A program made the position numbers and the translations under genes. From Uloborus plumipes (taxonomy: Eukaryota > Arthropoda > Arachnida > Araneae > Uloboridae), in NCBI GenBank assembly GCA_038373865.1, contig JAXGGA010001063.1, forward strand, positions 1 through 64,000: a stretch of 64,000 nt of DNA, given 5' to 3'. Below the pieces are notes generated by a model. It did not search any database. It saw only the letters and a list, made by a program, of their open reading frames with translations, and was not told the origin of the DNA. This document shows, one piece after another, positions 37,442-48,340 of the stretch. How positions within the stretch are numbered: position 1 is the first letter of the stretch; each line of letters opens with the position of its first letter.

Positions 37442-37520
37442 TTAACTTGGCGATATTTTTTGGACTTGGCGATATTTTTTTTAACTTGGCGATTTTTTTT
37501 GGACTTGGCGATATTTTTTA
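37442..37520. repeat. Tandem ACTTGGCGATATTTTTT array
   Basis: Four units of about 17-19 bp, alternating leads TTAACTTGGCGAT and GGACTTGGCGAT. The CTTGGCGATAT core is also abundant in the Helitron copies of this window. Confidence 0.85.
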
Positions 37521-39387
37521 GATGCATTAAGCTACTTTTAATACTTTTTTCGTCTTTCTTTTATTTTTAACGGGAAAGTAGGCTAAAAAAATATAACTTT
37601 GTCAAATTATTTTAAAAATCATAAAATCCTACGTTTTGAAATATGCTCTTTCAGAAAAAAATACTTTAAAAATTATGATTACACATTTTTACACCTCCCA
37701 TTGAAATTTGAAGTAAAAAAAAAATAGTTTAAAAACTATTCTACTGAAAGAAAGAAGATTAATGAAAATGAAGTACGTATTCCAAACCTGCCTAAAAGAT
37801 AGAATACGTATAGGTAGTTATCAAAATAATGGAAACACTTGAGATTCATAAGAAAAATCTACCGTTCATCGCAAAATAAGCGATCAATTGTTCTTTAACT
37901 TTAGTCATACGAAATATAGACTTCACCGGACATTTACACGTTGAAATTAAATCACTCATGCATTTGGGGGACGATAAAAAGGGGGGTCGAAAGAAAAACC
38001 GCTTTTTGACCATAATTCTTTGAAAATAGCTCGGAATAAGCTATAAATTTCAGTAATTAATCATCATACTATGTATAATTACTGTACAAATTTTTATGAA
38101 CGTACCAGTTATACTTCTGAAGATATAAAACATTTTTTTAAAAACGGCAATTTTATTTGAAGGGTTTTTGCTCATAACACGCAGAGTTTTTGATCAAACC
38201 TTATCAAAACTTCAGGAAAGATGACAAAATACAGGAAAAAGAACGTATTAAAACGGCAAATAAAAATATTAAAAATCCGATGAGATATGAACGTTAAAAG
38301 GAAATAATTTTTCACGGCGCATGCGCGAACGACAGAGATTTATAACTACAAAAATATTGTAGCCTGGTTTATACTTCATCTTATAAAAAAAGTTTTCAGT
38401 TGAATATCATTAAAATTGAAAAAGATACCATCGATCTAGTGAGCTGTATTTCATTCATTCGCAGACAATACATAAATAGTGAGGGCCTGTTCACAAAAAG
38501 CTTTTTTTAAATTAAAAAAAAGGTTATTGCGTCATCGTTCAAAACCAACGTTTCAGGGGGTGTCCGGATATGTTTGGCCACCTACGTATAAGGTCTTTTT
38601 GGCCGAATGGACGAAATGTGACTTCTATGCCGAATATAAATTTTCAAACTGTACACAATTTAACATTGGAAAAAACGCTCGATTGTCGCCACACTATTTG
38701 TGGACAACCCCTCGCCATTTGTGTATTGTCTGCGAATGAATGAATTACAGCTCACTAGATCGCTGATATCTTTTTCAATTTTTACGATATTCAAGTGGAA
38801 CTTTTTTTATAAAATGCAGTATAAATCAGGCTACAGTATTTTTGTAGTTGTAAATTTCTGTCGTTCACGCATGCGCCGTGAAAAATTATTTCCTTTTAAC
38901 GTTTATATCTCATCGGATTTTTAATATTTTTATTTACCGTTTTAATATGTTCTTTCTCTTGTATTTTGTCATCTTTTTTGAAGTTTTGATAAGGTTTGAT
39001 CAAAAACTTTGCGTGTTATGAGCAAAAACCCTTCAAATAAAATTGCCGTTTTTTAAAAAATGTTTCATATCTTCAGAAGTATATGTGGTACGTTCATAAA
39101 AATTTGTACAGTAATTATACATAGTATGCTAATCAATTAATGAAATTTATAGCTTATTCCGAGCTACTTTCAAAGAATTATGGTCAAAAAGCGGTTTTTC
39201 TTTCGACCCCCCCTTTTTGTCGTCCCCCAAATGCATGAGTGATTTAATTTCAACGTGGAAATGTCCGGTGAAGTCTATATTTTGTATGACTAAAGTTAAA
39301 GAACAATTGATCGCTTATTTTTCCATGAACGGTAGATTTTTCTTATGAATCTCAAGTGTTTCCATTATTTTGATAACTACCTGTATA

Positions 39388-40162
39388 TTGTCCATGGACA
39401 TATGTTCGCCGGACGTTCTGTTTGTCGAGTTTTTTATGGCTCAAACCTGTTGGTCATGGCTTTTCTGTTTGTGGATTTTTTGTTTTCAGACATTATGAGC
39501 GGATTTAATCATGTGACTCGCTATTTATCAATTACAAAATAAATAATAAAAAAACTGAAAAACAGGAAATCTATGAGCAACCTTGATTACTTAAAAAAAT
39601 AATACTGTCTGGTAAACATTTATGAATTTCATCGAAATGTAAACACAACAGGGCGTGATGGTGGTATAGATTTTGGGGGAAGGGGTAAACATTATTCAGA
39701 GAACTAACAAAAAAAAAAAAAGAAAAAACTAGATTTAGGACTGCTGGAAATGATTTCCTTGGAATAAAAACGAATTCCAAGGAAATCATTTCCAGCACTC
39801 CTAAATCTAGTTTCTTCTTCTTCTTTTTTTTTTTTTTTTTTGTTAGTTCTCTGAATAATGTTTACCCCTCCCCCCGAAATCTATACCACCATCACGCCCT
39901 GTTGTGTTTACATTTCGATGAAATTCATAAATGTTTACCAGACAGTATTATTTTTTTAAGTAATCAAGGTTGCTCATAGATTTCCTTTTTTTCAGTTTTT
40001 TTATTATTTACTTTGTGATTGGTAAATAGCGAGTCACATGATTAAATCCGCGCATAATGTCTGAAAACAAAAAATCCACAAACAGAAAAGCCATGACCAA
40101 AAGGTTTGATCCATAAAAGACTCGACAAACAGAACGTCCGGCGAACATATGTCCATGGACAA
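39388..40162. mobile_element. Foldback element, 775-bp near-perfect palindrome
   Basis: Two arms of about 380 bp are inverse copies around an 8-nt loop at 39766-39773, with differences mainly in poly-A/T length. TATA lies at both ends (39384-39387 and 40163-40166). The left arm of the surrounding duplication shows the uninterrupted site (GAATACGTATAGGTAG at about 37802-37817), indicating an insertion with a TATA (or TA) duplication. No coding sequence. Confidence 0.8.
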
Positions 40163-40669
40163 TATACGTATTCTATACATATCCAAGAGCCACACTTGTA
40201 ATTTTTTTATTCAAATACGTATCCGCTTTATTCATAACAACAGCCATTTTTAATGGTGTCGTTTTCTGAATTTTAGGAGTATTTTTTTCTGAAAGAGCAA
40301 GCTTTAAAACATAGGACTTAGTCATTTTTTAAGAAATTGACAAAATTATTTTTCAGAAATTACTTTAAATAGTGCAAAGATTGAATTTATTTTTTTACGC
40401 ACATGTCATCACAACTCTTTGAAATTTTCCGGAGACAAATCTTTTTTCAGTTCCAATGTAAACAACAACAACAACAAAAAAAAATGCAACGTATTATTAT
40501 TTTTGTAATTATTATTGAAATTCCTTAAGAAAAAGGTGGCATGGGTGGAAAGCACTATTTTTGTCGACTTGATACGGGACGGCAGGTTTTGGCAAACGGA
40601 CAGCTCTTTAAAATGCAAAACAATAATACACAGCAATAAGAAACTAATTTACTGTTGAATAGCTGTTAG

Positions 40670-41604
40670 TAGGGCTGCGACTGCGACATCGATGTCGATA
40701 TTTTGGAAACATCGATGTTTTTGTAAGAACATCGATGTTCTTACCATCGATATTTGAGGGTCGATGTTTTTCCAACATCGATGTTTTAGGTTCGATGTTG
40801 GTTTCGATGTCGATGTTTTATATCCCAGCAAAGAAAGTCAAGAAAAAATAAACGATAGGCATACTTATTAAAAAGTTTTCATTTTTAATCAAAAGTTGCA
40901 ATATTAACCTCAATGGGAAAAAAGTTCTATAATTGTAATGAATGTTTTGTCTTTGATGTTTCTGAAACATCTCAAATTTGCTTTCGCGTTTTTTTTTTCT
41001 TATGTCTTTTAACTATTGCTGTTTCGCGTTCAGTGGTTTTTTTTTTTTCTTCTTCTTTCGATGTCCTTTTTACATTTCAACGAAAAATAATATAAATATG
41101 CGATAAAAAGATTCATCGTTCTTTAACTACTAGTTGCAATATCTAGCCAATTGAAAAAAAGATTTTTTTTAATAACTAACGATGATTTACAGTCAATGAT
41201 TTTTAAACATAGTTGTTTTGCATTTGATATTTTTTTCGCTGATGTTTTACATTTCAGCAACAAAAATATTTCATAAAAATATGAGACAGAAAAGCCAGTT
41301 ACACTGGTTATCAACAGTTGCAGTATATATTTCACTGGAAAAAGTTTTCTCAACTGATACCGTTATCTTGCGGTTGATGATTTTCCAGGAGACAAAAGAT
41401 GCATCTAATTGAATCATATAAACAGGCGCTTGTATTGGGGAGTAATTGAATAACAACTGAACATTCAAATGTGTAAGAAATTAAAGAAAATTGATCGATG
41501 TTTTGAAACATCAATGTTTGAAAACATCGATGTTTTTTGGTAGATGTATCAATACCATCGATGTCTTGAAACATCGATGTTTTGCCTTCGATGTCGCAGC
41601 CCTA
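40670..41604. mobile_element. hAT MITE with CATCGATG subterminal arrays
   Basis: The 935-bp element starts TAGGGCTGCGAC and ends GTCGCAGCCCTA. It is flanked by 8-bp near-duplicates GCTGTTAG (40662-40669) and GCTGTTAA (41605-41612), the hAT signature. The palindrome CATCGATG occurs perfectly seven times, four near the left end and three near the right, usually extended to AACATCGATGTT. The middle is AT-rich and noncoding. Confidence 0.85.
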
Positions 41605-41961
41605 GCTGTTAAGCTTACCTTTATTTGCTTCTGTTCCACTTGTGAGGACATAGAGACCACGCACTGTTTTCAAGATTGGATACTTAAAAAATAAATAAAT
41701 AAATAAAATGCTGGGAAAATAAAACTATTTTCTGGCTCCATATCATTTTTTTGACTCATTCTATCAATTTCAGTGACTGAAAGCAGTATTTTTGACGGAA
41801 GAAAATACCCCCACTATAATTATCTTCGTTTCAAAAATATGTTGAAGAAACGTGAAATAAACTATGAATCAAAATGAAGAAAATGTATGAAACTTCTGAC
41901 AGAAAATTCTTGATTTGGTAAATAGAAAACTTTACTGTTAGAAAGAATGGAGTGCGCTATA

Positions 41962-42209
41962 CTGACTTGCTAAGCACAAAAGTGGTACCTGCACTTTTTG
42001 TCAAAATTGAGTTAAGGTCACCAGGTAGTTAATAGTCACATATTTCATCTAAATACGATGTATTATGGTTATTTGTCCATCGGAAGTATTTTTTAAAAAT
42101 ATTTGAAAAAGTTTCATCTGAATCAAATACATTGAGAAGCAAAACTTTAAACGGCAATTTCTCGTTTTGAAGTCGTCTGCAGATACGACTTTTGCGCTTA
42201 GCACGGCAG
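41962..42209. mobile_element. CTGCCGTGCTAAGC-family MITE, first of a tandem pair
   Basis: The left end CTGACTTGCTAAGCACAAAA and the right end TTTTGCGCTTAGCACGGCAG are inverted repeats. TA precedes the left end (41960-41961). Its right end nearly abuts the next copy. Confidence 0.75.
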
Positions 42210-42212
42210 ATA

Positions 42213-42462
42213 CTGCCGTGCTAAGCACAAAAGTCGTATCTGCACTTAAAAAAAAAAAAATCGAGTTATCACCACCAGGTGGCTTTTTGTGACGTATTTT
42301 ACCTAAATATAACATTATATGATCATTTGAGAACGGGAAATATTTAAAAAAAAAATCTGAAAAAGTATCAACAGAATGAAATACATGGTGGCGCGAAAAT
42401 TTAAAGAGTAATATAACAGTTTAACTCGACTGCAGATACCACTTTTGCATTTTGCATGGCAG
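42213..42462. mobile_element. CTGCCGTGCTAAGC-family MITE, second of a tandem pair
   Basis: The ends CTGCCGTGCTAAGCACAAAA and ACTTTTGCATTTTGCATGGCAG are inverted. TA lies at 42211-42212 and 42463-42464. The interior aligns with the first copy and with 8668-8905. An internal CACCAGGTGG phrase is shared. Confidence 0.8.
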
Positions 42463-42723
42463 TAAAGGTAACGAAAAAGCAATTTTAATTGCAAGTTGCT
42501 CCACAGTGGCAGATTGACAGGTTTCGAGGCTCGTAGGAATGCATTTTTGGGGAGTTGGGGCCCCCTATGTCTATCACAGAAGTACAAAAAATTTATAATG
42601 TGCATATTTGTATTATTTTCGGGCCTCTATCGTCTAGGTGGCCACTCACAATTGCAACATTTGCTGTATGGTAAATCCACCGATGTCATTTCATATTGAT
42701 GTCCTTTATCTACGACAGATTAT

Positions 42724-43095
42724 ATCTGTGGCTTGGTTCTAAAAGGGCCAATGTCAATTTTTTTCACATTCTGTGTTATTTATATCAAAAGTTTCCAATT
42801 TAGTAAAACTCTAATTCTACAAAGGCCAATGTCTAATATCAAACTAAAATTGGTTGCATTTCCATTATAATGTCAGCCAATGTCATAATATTTACATAAA
42901 ATAGTAACAGGTTAAAAAATTTCATATGATAAAATCATGTTTCTTTACACTAACAATAAACAAATACCAAAAAATAATAATGGGAATCTTAATATAAGAC
43001 AGTTATAGCATTCTAAAAAATCTCAAATATCTTTCATCGCCTTTTTCTCGAAACTAACATTTTTGACCTAGGCTCTTTTAGAACCAAGCCAGATA
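42724..43095. mobile_element. TA-type MITE (TATCTG...GGTTCTAAAAG ends)
   Basis: The left GGCTTGGTTCTAAAAGGGCC and right GGCTCTTTTAGAACCAAGCC are inverted, preceded by TATCTG and followed by CAGATA. TA lies at both flanks. CCAATGTCA words recur inside (for example near 42750, 42826 and 42876). 372 bp, noncoding. Confidence 0.75.
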
Positions 43096-43100
43096 TACAC

Positions 43101-43567
43101 CAGAGGTTCCCAAACTTTTTTATTCCGTGGACCCCTTGCCTAGTTTTCGAATTTCCCGTGAACCCTCTTCCTTGGGGGTCGTTCCAAAACTGATCAGGAA
43201 GTAATAATATAATATCTCAGACATTCTAAAACAGGGAATTATATGGTTCCATTTATTGTTGTTCTAAAACAACCAGATGATAACTTTCTAAGAGATTCAG
43301 TTTAACAGTTTTACTGCAGATTTAAAATTTGAGTGAAAAGAAAACAGATGAAGAGAAAAACATAACATTTTTATGTATACTTTCACAAAAATAACGGCAC
43401 AAAACTGTTTTAAGAAGACTGTTTTAAGTGGGACAGAGTGAATTTGGTGCATCAACAAAAGGACACCTATTTGCATATTGTGGACCCCCAATTTTTTCTT
43501 TCCTTTCTTTCCTTTTGGATCCCTTCCAAACTCTGGGGGTCATTGTGGAGTACTTTGAGAATTACTG
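43101..43567. mobile_element. hAT MITE (CAGAGGTTCCC ends)
   Basis: The 467-bp element starts CAGAGGTTCCCAAACTTTTT and ends CTTTGAGAATTACTG. It is flanked by a perfect 8-bp duplication ATATACAC (43093-43100 and 43568-43575). CAGnGGTTCCCAAAC ends are well known in hAT elements. Its target overlaps the last bases of the preceding TA MITE, so it inserted later. Noncoding. Confidence 0.85.
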
Positions 43568-43575
43568 ATATACAC

Positions 43576-44365
43576 TAAAGAAAACTTCATATTTTTTTGA
43601 AAATCTTTAAATTAAAATATTCGAACTTCTTGTTTTTGTATCATGTTAATGAAATTAAAAAAAAACAAATAGACATAATTCGTCTGTGACCGAATTACGA
43701 ACCGTAAAACTTGGATAAATTCGTCTAAGTTTGCTGTTGCTTCTGTATCCAAGTGATATTTTGTTCCAAGATCAAGGCCAAAGCAATGATGATTCTACAT
43801 TTTATTACGAAAATCTATAAGTGAAGGTCGCCTGAATCGTCCAAAAAGTTGGAATACGACAGTACCATGGAGTAACCGCCTGTGATTACCTATGTAAATT
43901 GAGATGACAGGGGAATACGCCCAACTAATCAACTTAATGTTCGAAACGATTGCTGGTGCTGTTTCCAACAAGTCCTGGGGACATTGCTTTGTTTTATGTT
44001 TGGCGACAGTGTGACGAATTACTGGATTGTTTGAGCCGACAAACCCCTCAGGTCATACGGATATCACTTTTTACTTCTCTTTTGCCATTTCGAATCGTAT
44101 AATTCAAGAATGATTCCAAGAAAGGAGATAGCTTTATCCCCCTTTCCTTTTATGTAAAAATTTTAATAATCCGATGCGTCAAGCACTGCTTGATTTTTAG
44201 TTGTGTTTCTTTAAGTCTTATAAATCATAAAGCATTTGACAGGATCAGACTTAATGTTATTACTGAAAAGAGTAAACTATTTTCGGAATTAAAAATCTTT
44301 ATTTGTGCAGAAACCTGGTCACACATAGATTTTCTTTACATAAAGGGTATAGCTGGAATTTCTCT
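43576..44365. other. Unassigned sequence
   Basis: No gene or TE end was recognised between the two hAT elements. Confidence 0.45.
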
Positions 44366-44602
44366 ATTCAAACCAGGCTTGGAGTCAATTACGAGAAAAT
44401 GTAGTCGATTACGATTATGATTACGAGCATGAAAAATTGGAGATTACATTCACGATTACGATTACAGTCATATGCCAAATTGCAATTACGATTGATTACA
44501 GCAACGATTAGATTATGTAAATAATGTAATCGATTACGATTTTTATATGTCGATTACGATTTCAATTACACGATTACAGCTTTGGGAGGAATATACGTTA
44601 TA

Positions 44603-45545
44603 TGGGCGATTCTCTGTAAACTGGCAATTGGCTGTCCGGACCGATTATTTTAAAAATAATAAAGTGTAATAAAATAATTATTGCTCTTAATACAAGTAAA
44701 GCATTAATACTTTGTGGCCCAATTGTATTTGGAGTGATAACAATTTAATTTTTTTTTCTAGAAATTATCTAAGCGCCAAAAACACAGTCCCCTGGCTGTC
44801 CCAATCCCATAGTCTAACTGTTAAAGATAGCATTTCAAAAAGCCTACTAACACAACACAAATTTGGCAATTAATATCTAAAAATAGAATAATGAAGCTAT
44901 ATTTTTCTTATGAAATAAGGTATAATTACGTGTTTCTAAAACTTAAAATTGTCATGTAAATTCCGTCCGGAGTTTTTTCAAATAGTCCCCTGCAACAAAT
45001 TCAAAGCTGTAATACGAAAAATCTATAACTTTTGCAAATTCTTTTTGGCATGAAGTTTAAAATAATCAGTGTGAATGTGCCGAAATCGCCGAGAACGGTG
45101 TTGAAACGATACTTTGCTTAGTTTGAGAGCTACATTTGTGATGAAAGTATGCATCAGGGTCGTTACGAAAACAGTCCTCTGGGAAGTGATTTTATTAATG
45201 TCAATTAATTTAATTATAAAACATATTAGTTATTATGTCCACGATTTGTGCCTAAATTTATAGGTAGTCTCGTAACTAATTATGCTCCAATAGTTTTGCA
45301 GATATTACGCAACAAAGAGCAAAAACACAGTCACCTGGCACAGTCCCCTGCCTAGTTATACCAGGCGGGAGACTTATCCCTTATCATGATTTATCAGAAA
45401 AACCCAAACTTCAATTGGCCCTCTTTCAAACCAAAGTAATAGATTCATTTTCTGAGCAATAGTTTTATAATTATACGAACATTTCAAAAAACTGTGCCCG
45501 GACAGATTTCGTGTGAAAAATGACGAGTTTACAGAGAATCACCCA
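44603..45545 (+). mobile_element. Family X TIR element, copy 2
   Basis: The 943-bp element has ends TGGGCGATTCTCTGTAAACT and AGTTTACAGAGAATCACCCA, flanked by TA. It aligns along its whole length with copy 1 minus that copy's 2.1 kb insert and shows the intact insertion site TTATTAATGTCAATT at about 45193. No coding capacity. Confidence 0.88.
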
Positions 45546-46990
45546 TATATATGTACAAAGAAGGATCCAGAAATTTTTGTTTGGAGGGTCAAGTTTTAGT
45601 GCACCTTATTAGTTAAGCAGAAGGAAAACGAAGCATGTAAAATTTAAACCTTCTTTACAATATTGCACAGAACAAGTAATATTTTTTTGTTATTCTGTTA
45701 AATTAACCATTTATATATTTTGGTAAAAATTTACTATCGCGAAAAATTTAAATTGGCAATTTATAAATTGTCTGCATGTAATCAATATTGGAATTATAAA
45801 AGTCTTAAAAAAGAAATTCTTAAAGGAATTTTTCATAAAATTAACTGTAAAATTTAAGATTTTTTAACCATAAAAAATGTTTCTAAAATCTATAAATACA
45901 CAACTTTTTTCTTATTTTATATAGTTACTAGCGGTACCCGCACGGCTTTGCCCGTGGTATAAAATTAAAAGTTAATTTGTAAAATAATTGATATAGCAGA
46001 AAAAATGCTCTATTTTAGTTTTATTCAACTATAATTCCTTCAAAGTGATATAAAGATCTGATATGGACCCCACACTACTTAATTTTACGTGTAAATTTCT
46101 TAGTAGATGCCTTAAGTGCTAAAATAGTGCTTGGAGTGAGCAAGATAACAATTCAAACATTTGTCTCCCTAGTTTGCTACGAAACAATGCAAAAAAATGT
46201 TTTACAATGATTAATCTCCAAATATCGTCGATTTTAACATCATTCAGTGGATTTTTCGCAAAATATCGCCAACTGCGCCAAATTGAACCTAAATCAAAAA
46301 AAAAAAAAAAATCGCCAATTTGGCGTCAAATACTTGGCGATCAAAAGCTTGGCGATATATCGCCAAGTGGTCGCGCCAATTCATATCACTTTTGTTAACC
46401 AATTCATATCACCTTGCATTGAAAACACTGATTTACCCGATAAATGGGGTATAGTCTGTGGGCCAAGTGCAAATATCGTTCAGGTTCGTTTACCAATCCT
46501 AGGGACTACAAGAACTTGCTTGAAATCTATTAATATTGATGTACTCAATCGAAAAATCCAATGTTCCCAAGCGGAACTTGTCTCATTAAGTTTTAATTAG
46601 TAATTGAAACACGAACTCTTTTCCTTGGCCTGGTCACTCTTTCACTAGAGACATTGTTCCTAGGTGGCGCTATTGCACAAAATATTTGCAATCTAAAATT
46701 TTAATAAACAGTTTTTCAACCATAATTTTACTTTTTTACTCGATTTTACATTTCAAAATATATTAATACGTTTTGAATCACTCACTTTTTTTCGCTGTGT
46801 GACTTAATATAAAATCAAAATCGAACATTGTATCAATCCGCCTGGCGTTTCAGATATTCTCATTCTTTATTTTTGATCAAAGAGCGCCAGTTCGCGCGGT
46901 TTCGTTTCGCGTCGCTGTCTTTTATGGCTTGATATCCCCTTTTGGCGATGTTTCACAAAGAGCAACTTTTAGTGGAACGACATTGTTGTA

Positions 46991-47107
46991 TACCGTATTT
47001 TTTGCCGTATAAGAAGCACCGTCTTATACGGCATAAATTTAAGATTAATTAAAATTGGGGGATTTAATTTAAAATTGGGTGTGTCTTACACGGCGAAAAA
47101 TACGGTA
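46991..47107. mobile_element. Tiny MITE (TACCGTATTTTT ends)
   Basis: The ends TACCGTATTTTTTGCCGTAT and, inverted, TACCGTATTTTTCGCCGTGT pair for about 25 bp, with TA included at each outer edge. 117 bp, noncoding. Confidence 0.75.
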
Positions 47108-47351
47108 ATATTGCGTTTTTTACGCTGCTATTTTGAATAACGTTTGATTTTTCAAAATTTTAATTAAATCTTATAAATTTGAGTGTTTATTGTTTTTGCT
47201 ACATAACTTGCAGTCGTGATCGAAAGGAGTTAGTGTAGGAGATATAGAGATTAAATAAGAACCAGTTTAGACATTTTTTGTTGCTGCTTTATTTCTAGAA
47301 CATGAATTAACTATTACTGTTTTTCAGAAAACCAATACTTATAAAGTCACA

Positions 47352-47515
47352 GGCCCGTCATTTGGGGGAGGGGGGGAGTCAATTCCTCTCCTTCCTGGCT
47401 TTGAAAAATCAATTTACATGTAAGCGGGCGTGGTTTTTGTCATTTTTGGTGCAATTTACATTGTATATGCAGTGTTTGCCCCCGCTCCCCTGGAAAAATT
47501 TGAAATAGCTTGTGT
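47352..47515. repeat. Diverged relative of the 30340-30506 repeat
   Basis: Begins CAGGCCCGTCATTTGGGG and keeps a GGGCGTGGTTTTTGT segment. The right end is decayed. Confidence 0.5.
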
Positions 47516-47537
47516 AAATACATATAGGATATATAAA

Positions 47538-47816
47538 CAAGGGAGGGGCGATGGGGGCGATCGCCCCTCCCTTGAGGGACTCTTCCACAGCGGTTCTTAG
47601 ATTTTGAAGTTCAAAAAAGGGAGTTTTAGTTGATTTTTGATGATATTAAGAGAAAGGGTGATTATTCGGAGCTCTGATCTGGAAATTTTTCGAAATGGAA
47701 GACCAAAACATTTGTAACCAACATGTGCTAACAAGGGTGCATGGAGAAAAAAATGGGCGAGTAAGAAAAAAAAACTCAATCGCCCCTCCCTTGGAACATT
47801 TCTGGATCCGCCCTTG
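47538..47816. mobile_element. Short hAT-like element (CAAGGG ends)
   Basis: Starts CAAGGGAGGGGCGAT; the inverse right end starts CAAGGGCGGATCC and then repeats AAGGGAGGGGCGAT. Flanked by 8-bp near-duplicates TATATAAA (47530-47537) and TATATAAG (47817-47824). A palindrome of GGGAGGGGCGAT type lies at the left end. Noncoding. Confidence 0.65.
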
Positions 47817-48001
47817 TATATAAGGGACTGATTTGTTACCACGAATAAGTATGTTTTGAACGTCGTCAATCGTCGCCAAATATGATTCGTGACTTTTTCC
47901 GTCAATTTTGAGCTTTTAAAAGTAATGCATATTGTATGATGTGCTTTAATAAATGTAATTTAAAATTTTAAATGAAACCATTAAGATCATGACAGGACGT
48001 A

Positions 48002-48340
48002 TAGTCTGTGGGCCAAGCACCGATATCGTTCAAGCTCGTTTACCAATTTGAGGGACTACGGGAACTTGCTTGAAATCAACTAATAGTGATGTACTCAATC
48101 GAAAAATCCAATGTTCCCAAGCAGACCTTGTCTCATTAAGTTTTAATTAGTAACTGAAATAGGGACTATATTCCTTAGCCTGTTGGCTCATTCACAACAA
48201 AAATTGTCTATAGGTGGCGCTGTTGCACAAAATATTTGCAATTTAAAATTTCAATAAACAGGTTTTCTACCCTAGTTTTTCTTTTTCATACGATTTTATG
48301 TTGCAAAATATATTAATAAGTCATAATATACTTATTTCAC
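48002..48340 (+). repeat. Second left end of the TAGTCTGTGGGCC element
   Basis: Direct repeat of 46452-46790 with scattered differences, preceded by TA like the first. It shares TAGGTGGCGCT and CAATCGAAAAATCCAATGTT. No separate right end was found. Confidence 0.75.

Larger units (their letters stand above)
35060..38495 (+). repeat. Left arm of a large imperfect inverted duplication
   Basis: Segments of this arm match the reverse complement of the right arm (38690-41955) in mirrored order: 35060-35440 with 41620-41950; 35720-35960 with 40390-40660; 37580-37800 with 40180-40360; 37816-38495 with 38690-39383. Similarity is high in the inner part and clearly lower outside. The unpaired 35970-37570 holds an A-rich tract, a 145-bp minisatellite and a short tandem array. 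Confidence 0.75.
38690..41955 (-). repeat. Right arm of the large inverted duplication
   Basis: Inverse counterpart of 35060-38495, with a spacer of roughly 190 bp at 38496-38689. Two later insertions break the arm: a foldback element at 39388-40162 and a hAT MITE at 40670-41604. Neither has a counterpart in the left arm. Removing them restores the colinearity. Confidence 0.75.

Noticed and set aside
47597..47905. Overlapping minus-strand frames
   Set aside because: They lie across a short hAT element and are by-products of its noncoding sequence.
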